From positions 7,121,131-7,185,130 of the forward strand of contig CM055275.1 in the NCBI GenBank assembly GCA_029237695.1: a stretch of 64,000 bases of DNA, in the 5' to 3' direction. The DNA is from Conchocele bisecta (taxonomy: Eukaryota > Mollusca > Bivalvia > Lucinida > Thyasiridae). Position 1 is the stretch's first letter, and each line of letters opens with the position of its first letter. Made by a program: the position numbers and the translations under genes. A model generated the notes under the pieces. That model had not been told where the DNA came from. It ran no database searches and worked only from the letters and a program-made list of their open reading frames with translations. This document shows, one piece after another, positions 34,326 through 45,286 of this stretch.

Positions 34326-34470
34326 TATTGAGCCTTGCCGGATATTTTTCCCATTCACGGCACTAACCTACTATTCTCTATATTTTAGAATCATGGTGAA
34401 CTAATGGCGTGCGCCACTAAGAGTTTTTCTTATCAAAGTGTTCTCGTCATTCTGCATTCCACATTATATA

Positions 34471-34573
34471 CCAGGGCCCGGTTGCTCAAAACATCCGTTA
34501 GCTTAACGGACTGTTAAATTAAGGATTTAACAGTCCGTTAAGCTAACTGGTGTTTTGAACAACCGGGCCCTGG
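34471..34573. mobile_element. Palindromic MITE family J, short copy
   Basis: Ends CAGGGCCCGGTTGCTCAAAA and TTGAACAACCGGGCCCTG. The centre is shortened to a simple GTTAAATTAAGGATTTAAC fold. Confidence 0.8.
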
Positions 34574-34989
34574 TAGTTCAAAATTTAAAATATGTATGCT
34601 GCTACTGCGTATACACCGCAGTATACACTCTCTGTACTAGATAATTATGTTAGTCTCGTTTTAGCGAGTGTTTGTGTCCTTATGTCCGTTATATTGAGTT
34701 ACTCATTGACGTCGTATTAAGTACATTGTAAGTTTCTGATATATGTAGCATGTCCACTTAGCAGTCATCGGTCGGCATAATACAGACATGACGTTCGTTT
34801 TCGAAGAAAACGCTATTAATGTTTTCGTAATCTTGATCGATGGTATAACAGTTGATCCAACAATTCCACATTTATAATTTCTAGTCTTACCATTAAATCA
34901 CAGAGCAAGCTCTGGAATTTTTTTAATTGCATTAAGGGTTTAAGTTTCCCCAACCATGGCTCTGTTTAATTGTCCAACATTCTACTTAC

Positions 34990-35022
34990 CTTCAGCTGAT
35001 CTACCTCCGGTGCCACCAGGTG
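34990..35022 (-). CDS. Secreted repetitive protein, exon 5 (33 nt)
   Basis: Acceptor GGCTTTTAG at 35023, strong donor GAAG/GTAAGT at 34989. It encodes PGGTGGRSAE in phase 1 at both ends. It joins exon 4 as AVLAPGGTGG and exon 6 as SAEERMMQ. A trinucleotide microsatellite begins about 55 bases upstream on the transcribed strand. The exon could be slightly longer if the acceptor ending CCTCAG further upstream is used. Confidence 0.5.
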
Positions 35023-35078
35023 CTAAAAGCCAAAATGTTTCTGAGGATATTATACCGACAAATACTAAGTCAAGGTCA

Positions 35079-35436
35079 ATGATGGTGATGATGGTGATTA
35101 GTGAGATGTTCATATTGGTGGTGTTGGTTGTTGCGAGTATGCTGACTATGGTGGTGGTTGTGATGACGATGATGATAGGTGGGATGATAATGATGATGGT
35201 TGTGGGGGTGATGGTGGTAGTGTTGGTTCTGGTTTTGGTGATTGTGGTGGTGATGGTGGTAGTGATGATGGTGATGAAGTTCACGATGATAACGATGATA
35301 ATGATAATGATGATGGTGGTGGTGGTGGTGGTGGTGATGATGATGATTATGATAGTTGTGGTGATGGTGGTGGTGGTGGTGGTGGTGGTGGTGGTGGTGA
35401 TGATGATGATGATGATGATGATGGTGATGGTGATGG

Positions 35437-35468
<32 letters not shown>
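35079..35468. repeat. (GAT/GGT)n trinucleotide microsatellite, ~390 bp
   Basis: An imperfect run of GAT, GGT and GTT triplets. It yields spurious poly-His, poly-Val/Met and poly-Thr/Ile frames, none with splice or start context. It lies in the intron just upstream of exon 5. Confidence 0.9.
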
Positions 35469-35469
<1 letters not shown>

Positions 35470-36388
35470 CATCTATTTGCCATTATTAGTACATACATAT
35501 AGCAATACTACAATACTTAAAACCAGAACATGTTATATATATTAATGTATATTTATGATATAGAAATAATATAATTATAATGAAATATCTCATCATTATG
35601 CCGGCATATATCTATAAGGCTATATGAATATGTTTATTGTTTGCCCGTATAGAAAAATAGAAAAACCCACATAGCCATGTTATCAAAATAAATATAGCAA
35701 CTTGGATTTGTGCATGGAGCTATCACAACGACTCCATTTAAAGCGTTGTATTTCCTGAACGAAGAAGAAGGGAGTATGCATTTATAAAGACACCTCCCGT
35801 AAATTCGTAAAGGAAACGCCCATTCAACGTATTGCGTTTATATCCCAATGCATTACATTAGCCCCGTGTGACGTCGCCCGACGTTGTTGAGTCGCTATAG
35901 TTTGTTTAGAGGTGATTAGATTCCGTGAATTCCATGAATTGCGACAAAATGGCGTACAAAATGTTTAACGCCATATTTGAATATTTACGTACTTGAATCT
36001 ATCAGGACATACACTGTTAATGTAAGTAATAATACCGTGGGATGTTGTGCTTACAGTATTGTTGTATGAAACACATTTGAACTGTGTAATGTTTGCAACA
36101 CTTTAAACCGGAAAAATCTTTTTCATACTTCAGTAAATGCAACGACTCATGTTTTTATTCTTTATATAAAGATATTTAATCATATTAATACTTCAATTCA
36201 CTCACAATAATGGCAGTCCAGTGAACATATTAATATAGCGTTTAACTTTCAAAGATATAGGGTTATTAGTTAATAGTTCATTGAATGTTAAATTATAGGA
36301 CTAATATAAATACACAACAGCATGCTAAACATTACGTGTATATGAGGATAGACAGACAAAGAAACTATGAGACTACATGTAAGTAAAC
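35469..36388. other. Intron sequence, nothing recognised
   Basis: AT-rich, no frame, repeat or RNA gene supported. Confidence 0.45.
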
Positions 36389-36949
36389 TATAGTCTGTTT
36401 CACGAAAGCTGCCCAAATTTTACGGCCATATAAACAATTCAAAAACAATATTTTTATCGATAGTATTAAATTAAAGGAAAATTTATGAATGAGCCTTCTT
36501 TTTATTTCGTGAAATTCGGTCAAATATTGGTTTTATTACGAAAAATTTATTTCTCTATGGGAATTTAACATGGGGGAAAAAGAGATAAAGGAGTGTGGGA
36601 GGAGTCAAAAAACGAAAATTTTTGGAAATTAACTCCGAAACCTGGCTAGATAGCTTGGAAATCATCTAACTAAGAAAACAAAAGTTAAATTTTAAAAATC
36701 GGTCCAGTATTTCTGAAATTCTAAAAAATTTCCCCATGTTAAATCCCCATAGACATCTCACTCTATGGGGATTTAACATGGGGAAATTTTGTTTTCGCAA
36801 TAAAATCAATATTTGACCAAATTTCACGAAATAAAAAGAAGGCTCATTCTTAAATTTTCGTTTAATTTAATATTATCGAAAAAAATATTGTTTTTGAATT
36901 GTCTATATAGCTGTAAAATTTGGGCAGCTTTCGTGAAACAGACAGTAGT
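36389..36949. mobile_element. Long palindromic MITE family D copy
   Basis: Ends TATAGTCTGTTTCACGAAAG / CTTTCGTGAAACAGACAGTA. Same centre (CCCCATAGACATCTCACTC) as the copy at 20806, about 90 percent alike by eye. Confidence 0.85.
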
Positions 36950-37290
36950 CTAATAGCGTCAACATTGTCGAATAGCTTTTCTCATTAATTCATAATATTT
37001 TTAATAGAATCCATTATTAATCCAACCAACAAGTCTCGAAAATGTGTCTAAATATATTGTCAAGTGGGGAAAAAAGATACTTAATTATCTGATAATTAGC
37101 ACGCAGTAATTGATAAATACTAGTACATGTACTTGTAGATGCACGTCGTACAATATTGACTTACATTAAAGTGAAAGAATGAGGAACCATGTTCGTACAT
37201 GAGTGATACTATATTATTGTACGTGTTGTACGTAGCAAAGTCTTTTAGGTCATAGACTTGTAGACTTTAAGCTCTCTAGACTATATACAC

Positions 37291-37470
37291 CAGGCCCGTA
37301 GCCGGACCTGTTTAAAGGGTGGGGGGGGGTCGTTTTGAAGGCCCAATGGGCCTGAGGTATCTAGGGGGGTCTAAAAAAGTGGACCTCGAGGTTAAAAAAG
37401 TGGACCTCGAGGCTGGGCGGGGGGGGGGGGGGGGTCGTCCGACCGCTCCGACCCCCTGGCTACGGGCCTG
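37291..37470. mobile_element. Small TIR element (CAGGCCCGTAGCC)
   Basis: Left end CAGGCCCGTAGCCGGACCTG and right end CCCCCTGGCTACGGGCCTG. The interior is G-rich with the doubled GTGGACCTCGAGG. TIR elements with this end are common in invertebrate genomes. Confidence 0.7.
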
Positions 37471-37570
37471 TACACCTTTATTCAACTAGAAACAGCCGCC
37501 GTACAACAGTGTTCACATGTAACTACTATATTTAAGTTTAACTTCTAAGCCAACTATATTATAGATTATT

Positions 37571-37692
37571 GTATACGTACTTTCTCATTGAAACACAATG
37601 CAACAAACACAATGCAACGTAAGACGTCAATATGAAAACATATTGACGTCTTGCGCTGAATTGTGTTTCAATGGGAAACGAAAGTACGTATA
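37571..37692. repeat. Palindrome with TTGACGTC arms
   Basis: GTATACGTACTTTCTCATTG pairs with CAATGGGAAACGAAAGTACG. The centre is GACGTCAATATGAAAACATA and its complement. A related GACGTCAATATTTGTCCATA palindrome follows at about 37815-37850. Confidence 0.65.
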
Positions 37693-38055
37693 TAATAAGT
37701 ACGCTTATCCATGAGTTGAAACTTGAATACAATGTTATTCGTGGATATAGTAAATCAACCGAAGTGTCGATTCTCTGATGAAATCTCAGGTATATTTTAG
37801 GCTACGTAGGACGCAACTCAGGACGTCAATATTTGTCCATATTGACGTCTAGTGAGTTCATATTGGTCAGTGCCGGGACTACGCTTCAACTCGTAAAATA
37901 GTTCCTGCTAAATCAGCACCAATTTATTTATTTTATTTACTTTATTTACACTTCAGTTGATTTACATGTGTGTACGATTTTCTATCGATATATATAGTCA
38001 ACACAACTTGTAATTGACACGTTTCCTCTGTCTTTCAATCTAAATCTAAACTACA

Positions 38056-38403
38056 TATAATTCCAGCACAAAAATATTTACACAATTCCCTAACATTTGA
38101 TTGGTCCGTAGCAAGTCTCTGTCCAGAATTTATATCCCAGTAAACTCCATGCCAAACTACTTTCCGTAACCGTCAGGCGCAGTTAAAATAATTATTAAGA
38201 AAACGGAAAATAAACACATTTTCTTGATGAATTTATTTCAAATGCTGGAATTATAAGGAATGAATGGCCTTTTTGTTGAATATAAACTTGGAAAAGTCGC
38301 GGGAATACTGGACGAGGCCTTCCGGCCTTCGTCCAGTATTCCCGCGACTTTTCCAAGTTTATACCCCGATAAATTCCACAAAAAGGCCATTCATTCCTAT
38401 AAT
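38056..38403. mobile_element. Hairpin element family H, intact copy
   Basis: 348 bp: ATAATTCCAGCACAAAAATA at the left and a near-perfect terminal hairpin on the right (GGAAAAGTCGCGGGAATACT, loop GGCCTTCCGGCC) ending CCATTCATTCCTATAATA. Confidence 0.8.
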
Positions 38404-38407
38404 AATA

Positions 38408-38441
38408 CATGTAGCCAGGTAGCCAGGTAGCCAGGTAGCCA
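38408..38441. repeat. 8 bp tandem repeat (GTAGCCAG)
   Basis: Four copies of GTAGCCAG directly at the end of the hairpin element. Confidence 0.8.
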
Positions 38442-38469
38442 GTTACCACCATATACATAGCTCACCATA

Positions 38470-38625
38470 TAAGTTAGCTGTGGGTCGTGTAAACGCACTT
38501 AAAGAACCTGAAATGTACATATACGTTAGCTGTGGGTCGTGTAAACGCACTTAAAGAACCTGAAATGTACATATACGTTAGCTGTGGGTCGTGTAAACGC
38601 ACTTAAAGAACCTGAAATGTACATT
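38470..38625. repeat. 52 bp tandem repeat, three copies
   Basis: Three almost identical units with landmarks GTTAGCTGTGGGTCGTGTAA and CTTAAAGAACCTGAAATGTA. Confidence 0.9.
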
Positions 38626-38677
38626 GTACCAACTGTCATATCAAGTACGCAGGACTCTATATATGGAGGTGTGTTAT

Positions 38678-39050
38678 TACGGAGTCCCGCAGGGGATTTA
38701 TAATTCTTGTTTATTTATTAATTCGTTCACATGAAATAGCAATTCGATCCCTCAATTTAACAATTCGATCCCACGAATTAACAATTTGTTCCCTCGATTT
38801 AACATCAATTTAACAATTCGTTCCCACGAATTAACAATTTGTTCCCTCGATTTAACATCAATTTAACAGTTCGTTCCTAAAAAATAACACTTCGTTCCAC
38901 GGGAACGAATTGTTAATTCGTGGGAACGAATTGTTATATCCTGGGAACTAATTGTTAATTCGAGGGAACGAAATGTTAAATTGTGGGAACGAATTATTAT
39001 TTCGTGGGAACGGATTAATAAAAAAAATCAATTTCCCCTGCGGGTTCCGC
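38678..39050. mobile_element. TIR element family K with alternating repeat core
   Basis: Ends TTACGGAGTCCCGCAGGGGA / TTTCCCCTGCGGGTTCCGC. The core is alternating CACGAATTAACAATTCGTTC-type and inverted ACGAATTGTTAATTCGTGGG units. Copies also lie at 41319 and 46939. Confidence 0.8.
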
Positions 39051-39159
39051 GCGAAGGGCCGGAGTTGCTAACAAGTATGTTTACAAACGAACGACCGGAC
39101 CTCGGCGGATTAAGAGTGTAAGTAAAAAAGTACTTATTTTTAAATATTTTTTAGATTTA

Positions 39160-39210
39160 ATGTGTGTAATAGCAAAAAGTTCGTCGGCAGCAAAACGTGG
39201 AACAGACATT
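39160..39210. mobile_element. Solo terminal fragment of family L
   Basis: AATAGCAAAAAGTTCGTCGG followed by CAGCAAAACGTGGAACAGAC matches the right end of the element at 54719-55199. No left end is seen here. Confidence 0.6.
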
Positions 39211-39394
39211 AGTGTGGAATAGTGTGGAATAGTGCATATTGTGGAATAGTGCAACTGTTAACAGTTACAGTGCAATGTGATATATAAATTGTGCAGTGTG
39301 TATGTGCAATATATTTACATTTTACAAGAACACAAGAGCACAATATTACGACCTTAATATGGCTTAGAATAACAAGTTAAATAATACATTAAAT

Positions 39395-39922
39395 GTACAT
39401 TTCCACTCAGTGGGCACACACTGTTCTTTAAAGGTATTGAATAAGTGTGCTATCACAGGTACATGCCGACTCACATTGGCACACATTGGCTTTTATAGGA
39501 ATTAAATAAGTGTATAATTGTGTCATTATTCCACCAGTTCTAAAAAATATGAGTGCCCGCTATACAGATATCATCAGTTAGTCAGTAATATTTATTTTAC
39601 TGATAGTGAATCGCGGTGGTATAAGGCTATTTTCATATGCAAATGAGGCATGATATTTTTTAATTATTTATATTAATTAAATGCGTCACCTAAACAAATA
39701 TTATATATGATCATTGCACATCAAGAAATAAATACAGAGAACAAATAGTAATGTCCGTTGACATTTTAAGGAAACACTTACATTTACATGTAATATAAAA
39801 TGCATACGAATGCCAATCAATACGTGGGGTAATGGTGAATGTTTATTTTGCCCGAAAATGTCTCAGATGATGTCTGATATAAAGAACAGTTTGTGCCTAC
39901 TGAGTGTGCATGTACCTTTAAG
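39395..39922 (+). mobile_element. Element family E copy
   Basis: Ends CACTCAGTGGGCACACACTG and GTGCCTACTGAGTGTGCATG, with the internal TCGCGGTGGTATAAGGCTAT block. Confidence 0.7.
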
Positions 39923-40865
39923 TATATGACCAGTCACGACAAAAACGTAATGCCTTTTATCAAAACCACGAAGGTAAATTTATGTTAAAAACTTCCTCAA
40001 CCCTTTGCATGGCTGAGGAGGATTTTAGCATAAGTTTAAATGTCACCCAGCAACCCTTAAAAAAGGAAGAAAACATAATCTTATTAAGTGAACATTCATG
40101 AACAGATTTAATACTTGGACAAGTCCCCCAATCAGTTTTCATATTACTTCACCAGTAAATAGTGTAAAATAGCATACACATTGTGTTTGTTTTTTCACGG
40201 AACCACTTCAAAACCTACCAGCACGCGGACGCTTAACAGAGACATAATTTGCTATGGCCTAATTGCTATTCGGGGGTGGCCTTTAGGTAAAAGGATACCA
40301 AATGGTGCGAAATAGCCCAGGGTGTATGCAAAAATAGTCCGGTTTAAAAATATAGTGCGGGTGTTTTGAGGTCACAGACACCGTTTGCTTGCAAATCTTG
40401 ATCCATTACTACCCAGTTTCACTGGAGGAACATTCTGGGGTGATTTTAACACCAGTTTGCAGCATATTTGTAGCATTTAAAAGAAAACGCTGAACCTGTT
40501 GGTCACGTGATGTAAACAGAGTTTCCGTGTCCAAAAAATGTAAACAATATTGGGGGATATGACAAGGTTGGGTTTTTCTTTCTTAGTAGTAAGTGAACCT
40601 ATTGTTTAGTTCATGCAGAACCAGTACAGACTGGCTGCAGGTCATGTACAAGTGGGTCCCACAGCATCCATACGAATAGTGAAAGTAGGAGAGACTGGCC
40701 TTATTGGATGGGATTCGGTTAAATTATATAGTAAAGCTATTTGGTGTTGTCTAACCTTTATCACAGGTTCCACTATACGTGTAGACTGTAGGCAATACAA
40801 AATATTGGACAAAATATTTTTTACTCGATGAATTGAATCAAGATTTGTAGCACATTCACAGCTCT
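39923..40865. other. Intron sequence, nothing recognised
   Basis: No convincing coding frame or repeat. A 72-codon frame at 40613 (+) has no domain and no splice partner. Confidence 0.4.
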
Positions 40866-41060
40866 GGGGGCCGTTTCACTAAACTTCGTACGAATAAAAT
40901 TTTTCTTGTAAACAATTATTTGATTTACATTTATTGAGCATAGGCTGCATATGCAGCCTATGCTCAATAAATGTAAATCCATCAATTGCAATTGCCAGAC
41001 GATCCTAAATGTGCATTTACGAACATTTTAGTCTCACGAAGTTTAGTGAAACGGGCCCCA
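40866..41060. mobile_element. Palindromic MITE family M (GGGGCCCGTTTCACTAAAC)
   Basis: Ends GGGGGCCGTTTCACTAAACT / AGTTTAGTGAAACGGGCCCC, with the central perfect palindrome GAGCATAGGCTGCATATGCA and its complement. Confidence 0.85.
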
Positions 41061-41102
41061 GGTTCCCCGCTATAGGACATTGTTTAAAGGCCGCAGACTT
41101 AC

Positions 41103-41177
41103 CCAGTACGGCGCTCGGATCTGCGGCTGTAGAAGGCGGGGTCCAGGCACCCGGCAAAGTCGCTGGGTCCCACAAAG
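41103..41177 (-). CDS. Secreted repetitive protein, exon 4 (75 nt)
   Basis: Acceptor CCGTTTCGTTGCTAG at 41178, donor ACTGG/GTAAGT at 41102. The phase-1 to phase-1 frame encodes LWDPATLPGAWTPPSTAADP and SAVL. It is GC-richer than its surroundings. It joins exon 3 as QPRQPLWDP and exon 5 as SAVLAPGG. A MITE ends 43 bases from its donor. Confidence 0.6.
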
Positions 41178-41318
41178 CTAGCAACGAAACGGAAACATGT
41201 TACTAGCAACACGAATGGAATTTGGCTCGCATGTAACGAATATAAGGTTCGAAAATGTCCAGCCGTGGTTAAGCAAATTTTCAAATATTTTCATGAAAAA
41301 GTGCTCATCGTACTAAAC

Positions 41319-41744
41319 TACGGAGCCCAGCAGAGACGGAGAATTATTTTGTTATTAAATCGTCTCCACGAAATAACAATTCGTTCCCTCAATTTCTTCA
41401 CACGAAATAACAATTCGTTTTAACGGGAACGAATTGTTAATTCGTGGAAACGAATTGTTATATCGTGGTAACGAAATGTTAATTCGAGGGAACAAATTGT
41501 TATATCGTGGGAACGAATTGTTAATTCGAGGGAACGAATTGTTAAATTGAAAGAACGAATTGTTATTTCGTGGGAACGAATTGTTAATTCGCGGGAACGA
41601 ATTGTTAAATTGAGAGAACGAATTGTTATATCGTGGGAACGAATTGTTAATTCGAGGGAACGAATTGTGAAATGGAGAGAACGAATTGTTATTTCGTGGG
41701 AACGAATTAATAAAAAAAATCCATGTCCCCTGCGGGGCTCCGTA
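41319..41744. mobile_element. TIR element family K copy
   Basis: Left end TACGGAGCCCAGCAGAGACG, right end GTCCCCTGCGGGGCTCCGTA. The interior has about fifteen ACGAATTGTTAATTCG / ACGAATTGTTATTTCGTGGG units. A 149-codon Asn/Ser/Phe/Pro/Arg frame across it is an artefact of the repeat. Confidence 0.85.
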
Positions 41745-42264
41745 CAAAAGAACGTGGCTTATCTCAAAAATATGTTCGTTCCGTCTGGTTTGATATACAT
41801 ACATGACATTTCTGTCACGTCGTCGTCCTTATATAATTAAATAAATGACGTTAATATTTCATTAACATGTCACAGGGATGCTCGGGGTTATCCAAAAAAT
41901 AAATTTATCTGGTTTAAATATTGAGGAACTATATAATCCCAATCACATGTTACAATTCGAAATAATTGTAAATAAATGTCGACTCATGTCTTTTTTTCGA
42001 CTCATGTCACGTGATTTATGTCACGTGATGTAATGATGGAACGATATTCGTTGGGTTGTTGTTCTTTGGTAACATACGTCACGCGCGGTTTTTCAATTGC
42101 CCTATCGCCGACGTTGATTAAGAAGATCAGTCACATGTTCCGTAAAGTTTCACAAAATCGTCGCAGATTCTAAATGCACAGCCAGGATGCTTTATAATTT
42201 CTGGGAAAAGACGTTGAAAGTGAAATTGGCTGACGGCTCTCGCGATCTGTGACTGGATAAATTA

Positions 42265-42343
42265 AATAGAGAAGTAGGTTAGTTCCGTGAATGGGAAGAA
42301 TATCTGGCAAGGCTTAGGAAACGGGATGGGCGAGGCTCTGCCG
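42265..42343. mobile_element. Foldback element family A, 5' fragment
   Basis: AAATAGAGAAGTAGGTTAGT to GGCGAGGCTCTGCCG. It is cut where a copy of the 27399-27492 sequence (CAATCAAACTGCTTGATTGC) begins at 42344. Confidence 0.65.
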
Positions 42344-42425
42344 CTCAGGCACAGCCAATCAAACTGCTTGATTGCGAGTTGATATTCCCAATAGATGTTT
42401 GGAAACTTCGACATCTTGGCAAGAT

Positions 42426-42912
42426 TTAAAGGTACATGCCCACACAGTTGGCACAACATGCTCTTAATAGGAATTAAATAAGTGTATAATTGTGTCACAA
42501 TTCCACCAGTTGTAAAACGAGTGCCCGCTATACAGATATAATAATTTAATAATATTTATTTCACTGATACTCGCGGTGGTATCAGCCTATTTTCATATGC
42601 AAATGAGTCATGATATTTATTAATTATTTACATGTACATGTATACTAATTAAATGCGTCACCTGAACAAAAATAACATTTTCCACAGATTATAAAGTATG
42701 ATCATTGCACATAAAAAAATACAGATAATAAATAGTAATGTATATCAGTGATATCAGTATGGAAATATACGACCGATATAAAATGTATAATAATGCCAAT
42801 AAATACGTGGGGTAATGGTGAATGAATGTTTACTTTGCCAGAAAATGCCTAAGATGATGTATCTTATATAAAGGACATGTTGTGCCTACTGAGTGAGCAT
42901 GTACCTTTAATT
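42426..42912 (+). mobile_element. Element family E copy
   Basis: Ends AAAGGTACATGCCCACACAG and TGCCTACTGAGTGAGCATGT, with the internal GCCTATTTTCATATGCAAAT block. Confidence 0.7.
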
Positions 42913-42945
42913 TAATTAACGCATGCGGTGGTGTACATACTGAAT

Positions 42946-43517
42946 TTATCAGGTAACTTGCCCTGCAATGACCGAATACGTACTGACCGACAATATATTG
43001 TTATATCAGGCATTGACCTGATACAAACTCCCGTTACAGCGAAGTGAAAACAGATGTTCCATTGGTCGGATGATGTCACGTGACGTTACCGAATTACGTC
43101 AGTGTAATGACGCAACGTAAACAAGTCCGCGTTCTGTCCATAGATAACGACGTCATATGTGGTAATTTTCGAGCATACAACGTTACCTGATAAATTGAAT
43201 ACCAGGCTAGTGTATTTTGATATCAAGTTTATCAGGCTCGGCTCGGAAACGGTAGGAATTCCTCGGCAAGCCTCGGAATTCCTACGCGTTTCCTATCCTT
43301 GCCTGATAAATAGAATTCCAGGCTACTGTATTTTGATATCAAGTTTATCAGACTCGGTTCGGAAACGGTAGGAATTCCGAGGCGTGCCGAGGAATTCCTA
43401 CGCGTTTCCTAACCTGATAAACGTGATAGTAAAATACACTAGCCTGTTATTCGCTATAATATAGCGAATAACAGGCGAGTGTATTTTACTATCAAGTATT
43501 TTATTATCGCGTATAAC
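42946..43517. mobile_element. Element family B, compound copy
   Basis: Contains two to three partial copies in tandem: TATCAGGTAACTTGCCCTGC, the GTCACGTGACGTTACCGAAT block, two GGAATTCCTCGGCAAGCCTC-type palindromes and a terminal inverted CTGTTATTCGCTATAATATA. It ends 14 bases from the donor of exon 3. Confidence 0.65.
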
Positions 43518-43531
43518 AGTATTTAACTTAC

Positions 43532-43562
43532 GTTGGCGTGGCTGTGTGGCCCATCCTTGTCC
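43532..43562 (-). CDS. Secreted repetitive protein, exon 3 (31 nt)
   Basis: Acceptor TTTTTCCTTCTAG at 43563, donor CCAAC/GTAAGT at 43531. It encodes GQGWATQPRQ plus one base (phase 0 to phase 1). Short, but both splice sites are strong and it alone restores frame between exons 2 and 4. Confidence 0.5.
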
Positions 43563-43919
43563 CTAGAAGGAAAAAGAGATGATTCTGATACATTTAATAG
43601 CTAAGAATCCTGAAAAGGAATGCATGTGTCTTATAATCGGACGAAATAATCCGATGAAAACAAAAAATAAATAATAGTTATAGTTCACATATTTAATTTT
43701 AATAAAATAATTTCGAGCGAGCGATAGCTTTTTCTGGCTTTTTTTCTGGCTGATCGTATCGCTTCACTACGCGTATATTGTAATTTTGCTTCGAGACAAA
43801 TGTGACATTTTTTTTGTATTTATTTTCTTTTTCGTCACATACATTGAAATATATACAAGTGTTGTCACTGGAGTGTACATGACAGCCGGGTACGAGTCCA
43901 TTTTATTTCAATTATTTTA

Positions 43920-43980
43920 ATACAGTAGAATCTCACTATAACACGGGTACCATCGGAGTGTTCGGTATAGCGAGGTTTCC
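43920..43980. mobile_element. Terminal fragment of a Tc/mariner-like MITE (putative)
   Basis: ACAGTAGAATCTCACTATAA ... GAGTGTTCGGTATAGCGAGG resembles the 'cell-line' style ends also seen as a full small palindrome at 50603-50676. Confidence 0.45.
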
Positions 43981-44527
43981 TCTACAACTCATGTACATGT
44001 ACCGCAAAGCCCAGCTCTTCCAGCAGTTATATGCTGTGGCTCTGACTGCTGGTGAGTGATTGCTTACATTGGAAAACGTGACACTTTTCGTAAATAAACC
44101 ATTGACAAAGCGGCTGCTCTTACATGTCTTTCGACTTTGAACTTCAGTTTTACAACTCTAGCATGGTTCGTTGACATATCGATTGAAATATGCATGAATC
44201 AACAAATACAGAGTGAAAGAGAAGAAGAAGATTTCTTACATTTCAGGCAGTAGTTTACAGACATATAACGGTGAATTACACCACTCGGCAGCAGTAGTTT
44301 ACACCACTCCTGTGCTTACTATATGTGGAGAAAGTACGTCAGTAACGTCGCAATAACGCGTTTCCTTTGGCCAATCAAGTACTGTTCTCAGAAACATCAG
44401 ATGAATCGCGAGACAGTCATCTTCACAACGACCCGTCTCCAGAAATTAATTCACAACCCTCTTGGCCATATTTTACGTTTGATTCGCTTTGTTTAATAAA
44501 GTATCGTGTATGAAATGCAAGAAAACT

Positions 44528-44690
44528 TTATTTAACCATGTGAGCTGGCTATCTTGAAATAATGCACTCGTGATTGAGTCCGCTATACGAACTCAGTTCG
44601 CTACGTTCATTCGTTTGTTTCGCGTAAGGACCCAATCACTGGTGCATTATTTCACGATAATCAGCTCACCTGGTTAAATAAACGGTATCT
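44528..44690. mobile_element. Palindromic MITE family N
   Basis: Ends TTTATTTAACCATGTGAGCT / CTCACCTGGTTAAATAAACG with an inner GCACTCGTGATTGAGTCCG fold. A shorter copy lies at 59920-60053. Confidence 0.75.
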
Positions 44691-44767
44691 AATATACTAG
44701 GTCAGCTACCGCCGCTCTTATCCAGAATATACATGTAGTAAGAAACACAGAAAGAAAGGAAGAAAAT

Positions 44768-44984
44768 GTCATTAAACTTCGTACGACTAAAATATTCGTA
44801 AGTGCAAAATTGCACATTAACAGTGTTTTCTTGTAAACAATTATTGGATTTACATTTCTTGAGCATAGGCTGCATATGCAGCCTATGCTCAAGAAATGTA
44901 AATCCATCAATTTAAATTTCCAGACTATCCTAAATGTGCACTTACGAACATTTTAGTCCTACAAAGTGTAGTGAAACGGGCCCC
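44768..44984. mobile_element. Palindromic MITE family M copy
   Basis: TTAAACTTCGTACGACTAAA at the left, TGTAGTGAAACGGGCCCCT at the right, and the GCATAGGCTGCATATGCAGC centre. Confidence 0.8.
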
Positions 44985-45156
44985 TGATGGCTACAATAAA
45001 CCCGGATGGCTGCAACAAACTGGGATGATCGCAATAAATTCAAATGATCACTACACAACAATCTCGGGTTGAGCACAAGAAGGCCCAAATGGCGATACCA
45101 ATATCAGAATACATATAATCAACTTAAATGGACGCAACAAACTCGGAAAGACACCA

Positions 45157-45286
45157 CATATGAGACACGACATGTGATTTTGTACATTCGGACATCTGCG
45201 TAATTTCATTAAATACGTTTAATAAATGTAATGAAATTTTGCAGATTTCCGAAGGTACAAAATCAAATGGCGTGTCTCATAATATG
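45157..45286. repeat. Palindrome (ATATGAGACACG...)
   Basis: TATGAGACACGACATGTGAT and ATCAAATGGCGTGTCTCATA are inverted around GTAATTTCATTAAATACG. It lies in a degenerate stretch (44990-45400) of CAACAAACCCGGA-type units. Confidence 0.65.

Noticed and set aside
34956..35489. Plus-strand 177-codon frame ending in Val/Met repeats
   Set aside because: Same microsatellite on the other strand; its first part is antisense to exon 5.
35076..35498. Poly-histidine frame of 140 codons on the minus strand
   Set aside because: It is simply one reading of a GAT/GGT microsatellite. All six frames give homopolymer-like proteins and there is no splice or start support.
38470..38625. CRISPR-like array
   Set aside because: Three direct 52 bp units are contiguous with no spacers; this is a simple tandem repeat in animal DNA.
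41355..41804. Minus-strand 149-codon frame rich in NNSFPR repeats
   Set aside because: Lies within the palindromic minisatellite core of a family K transposon; an equally long artefact exists on the other strand and in the other copies.
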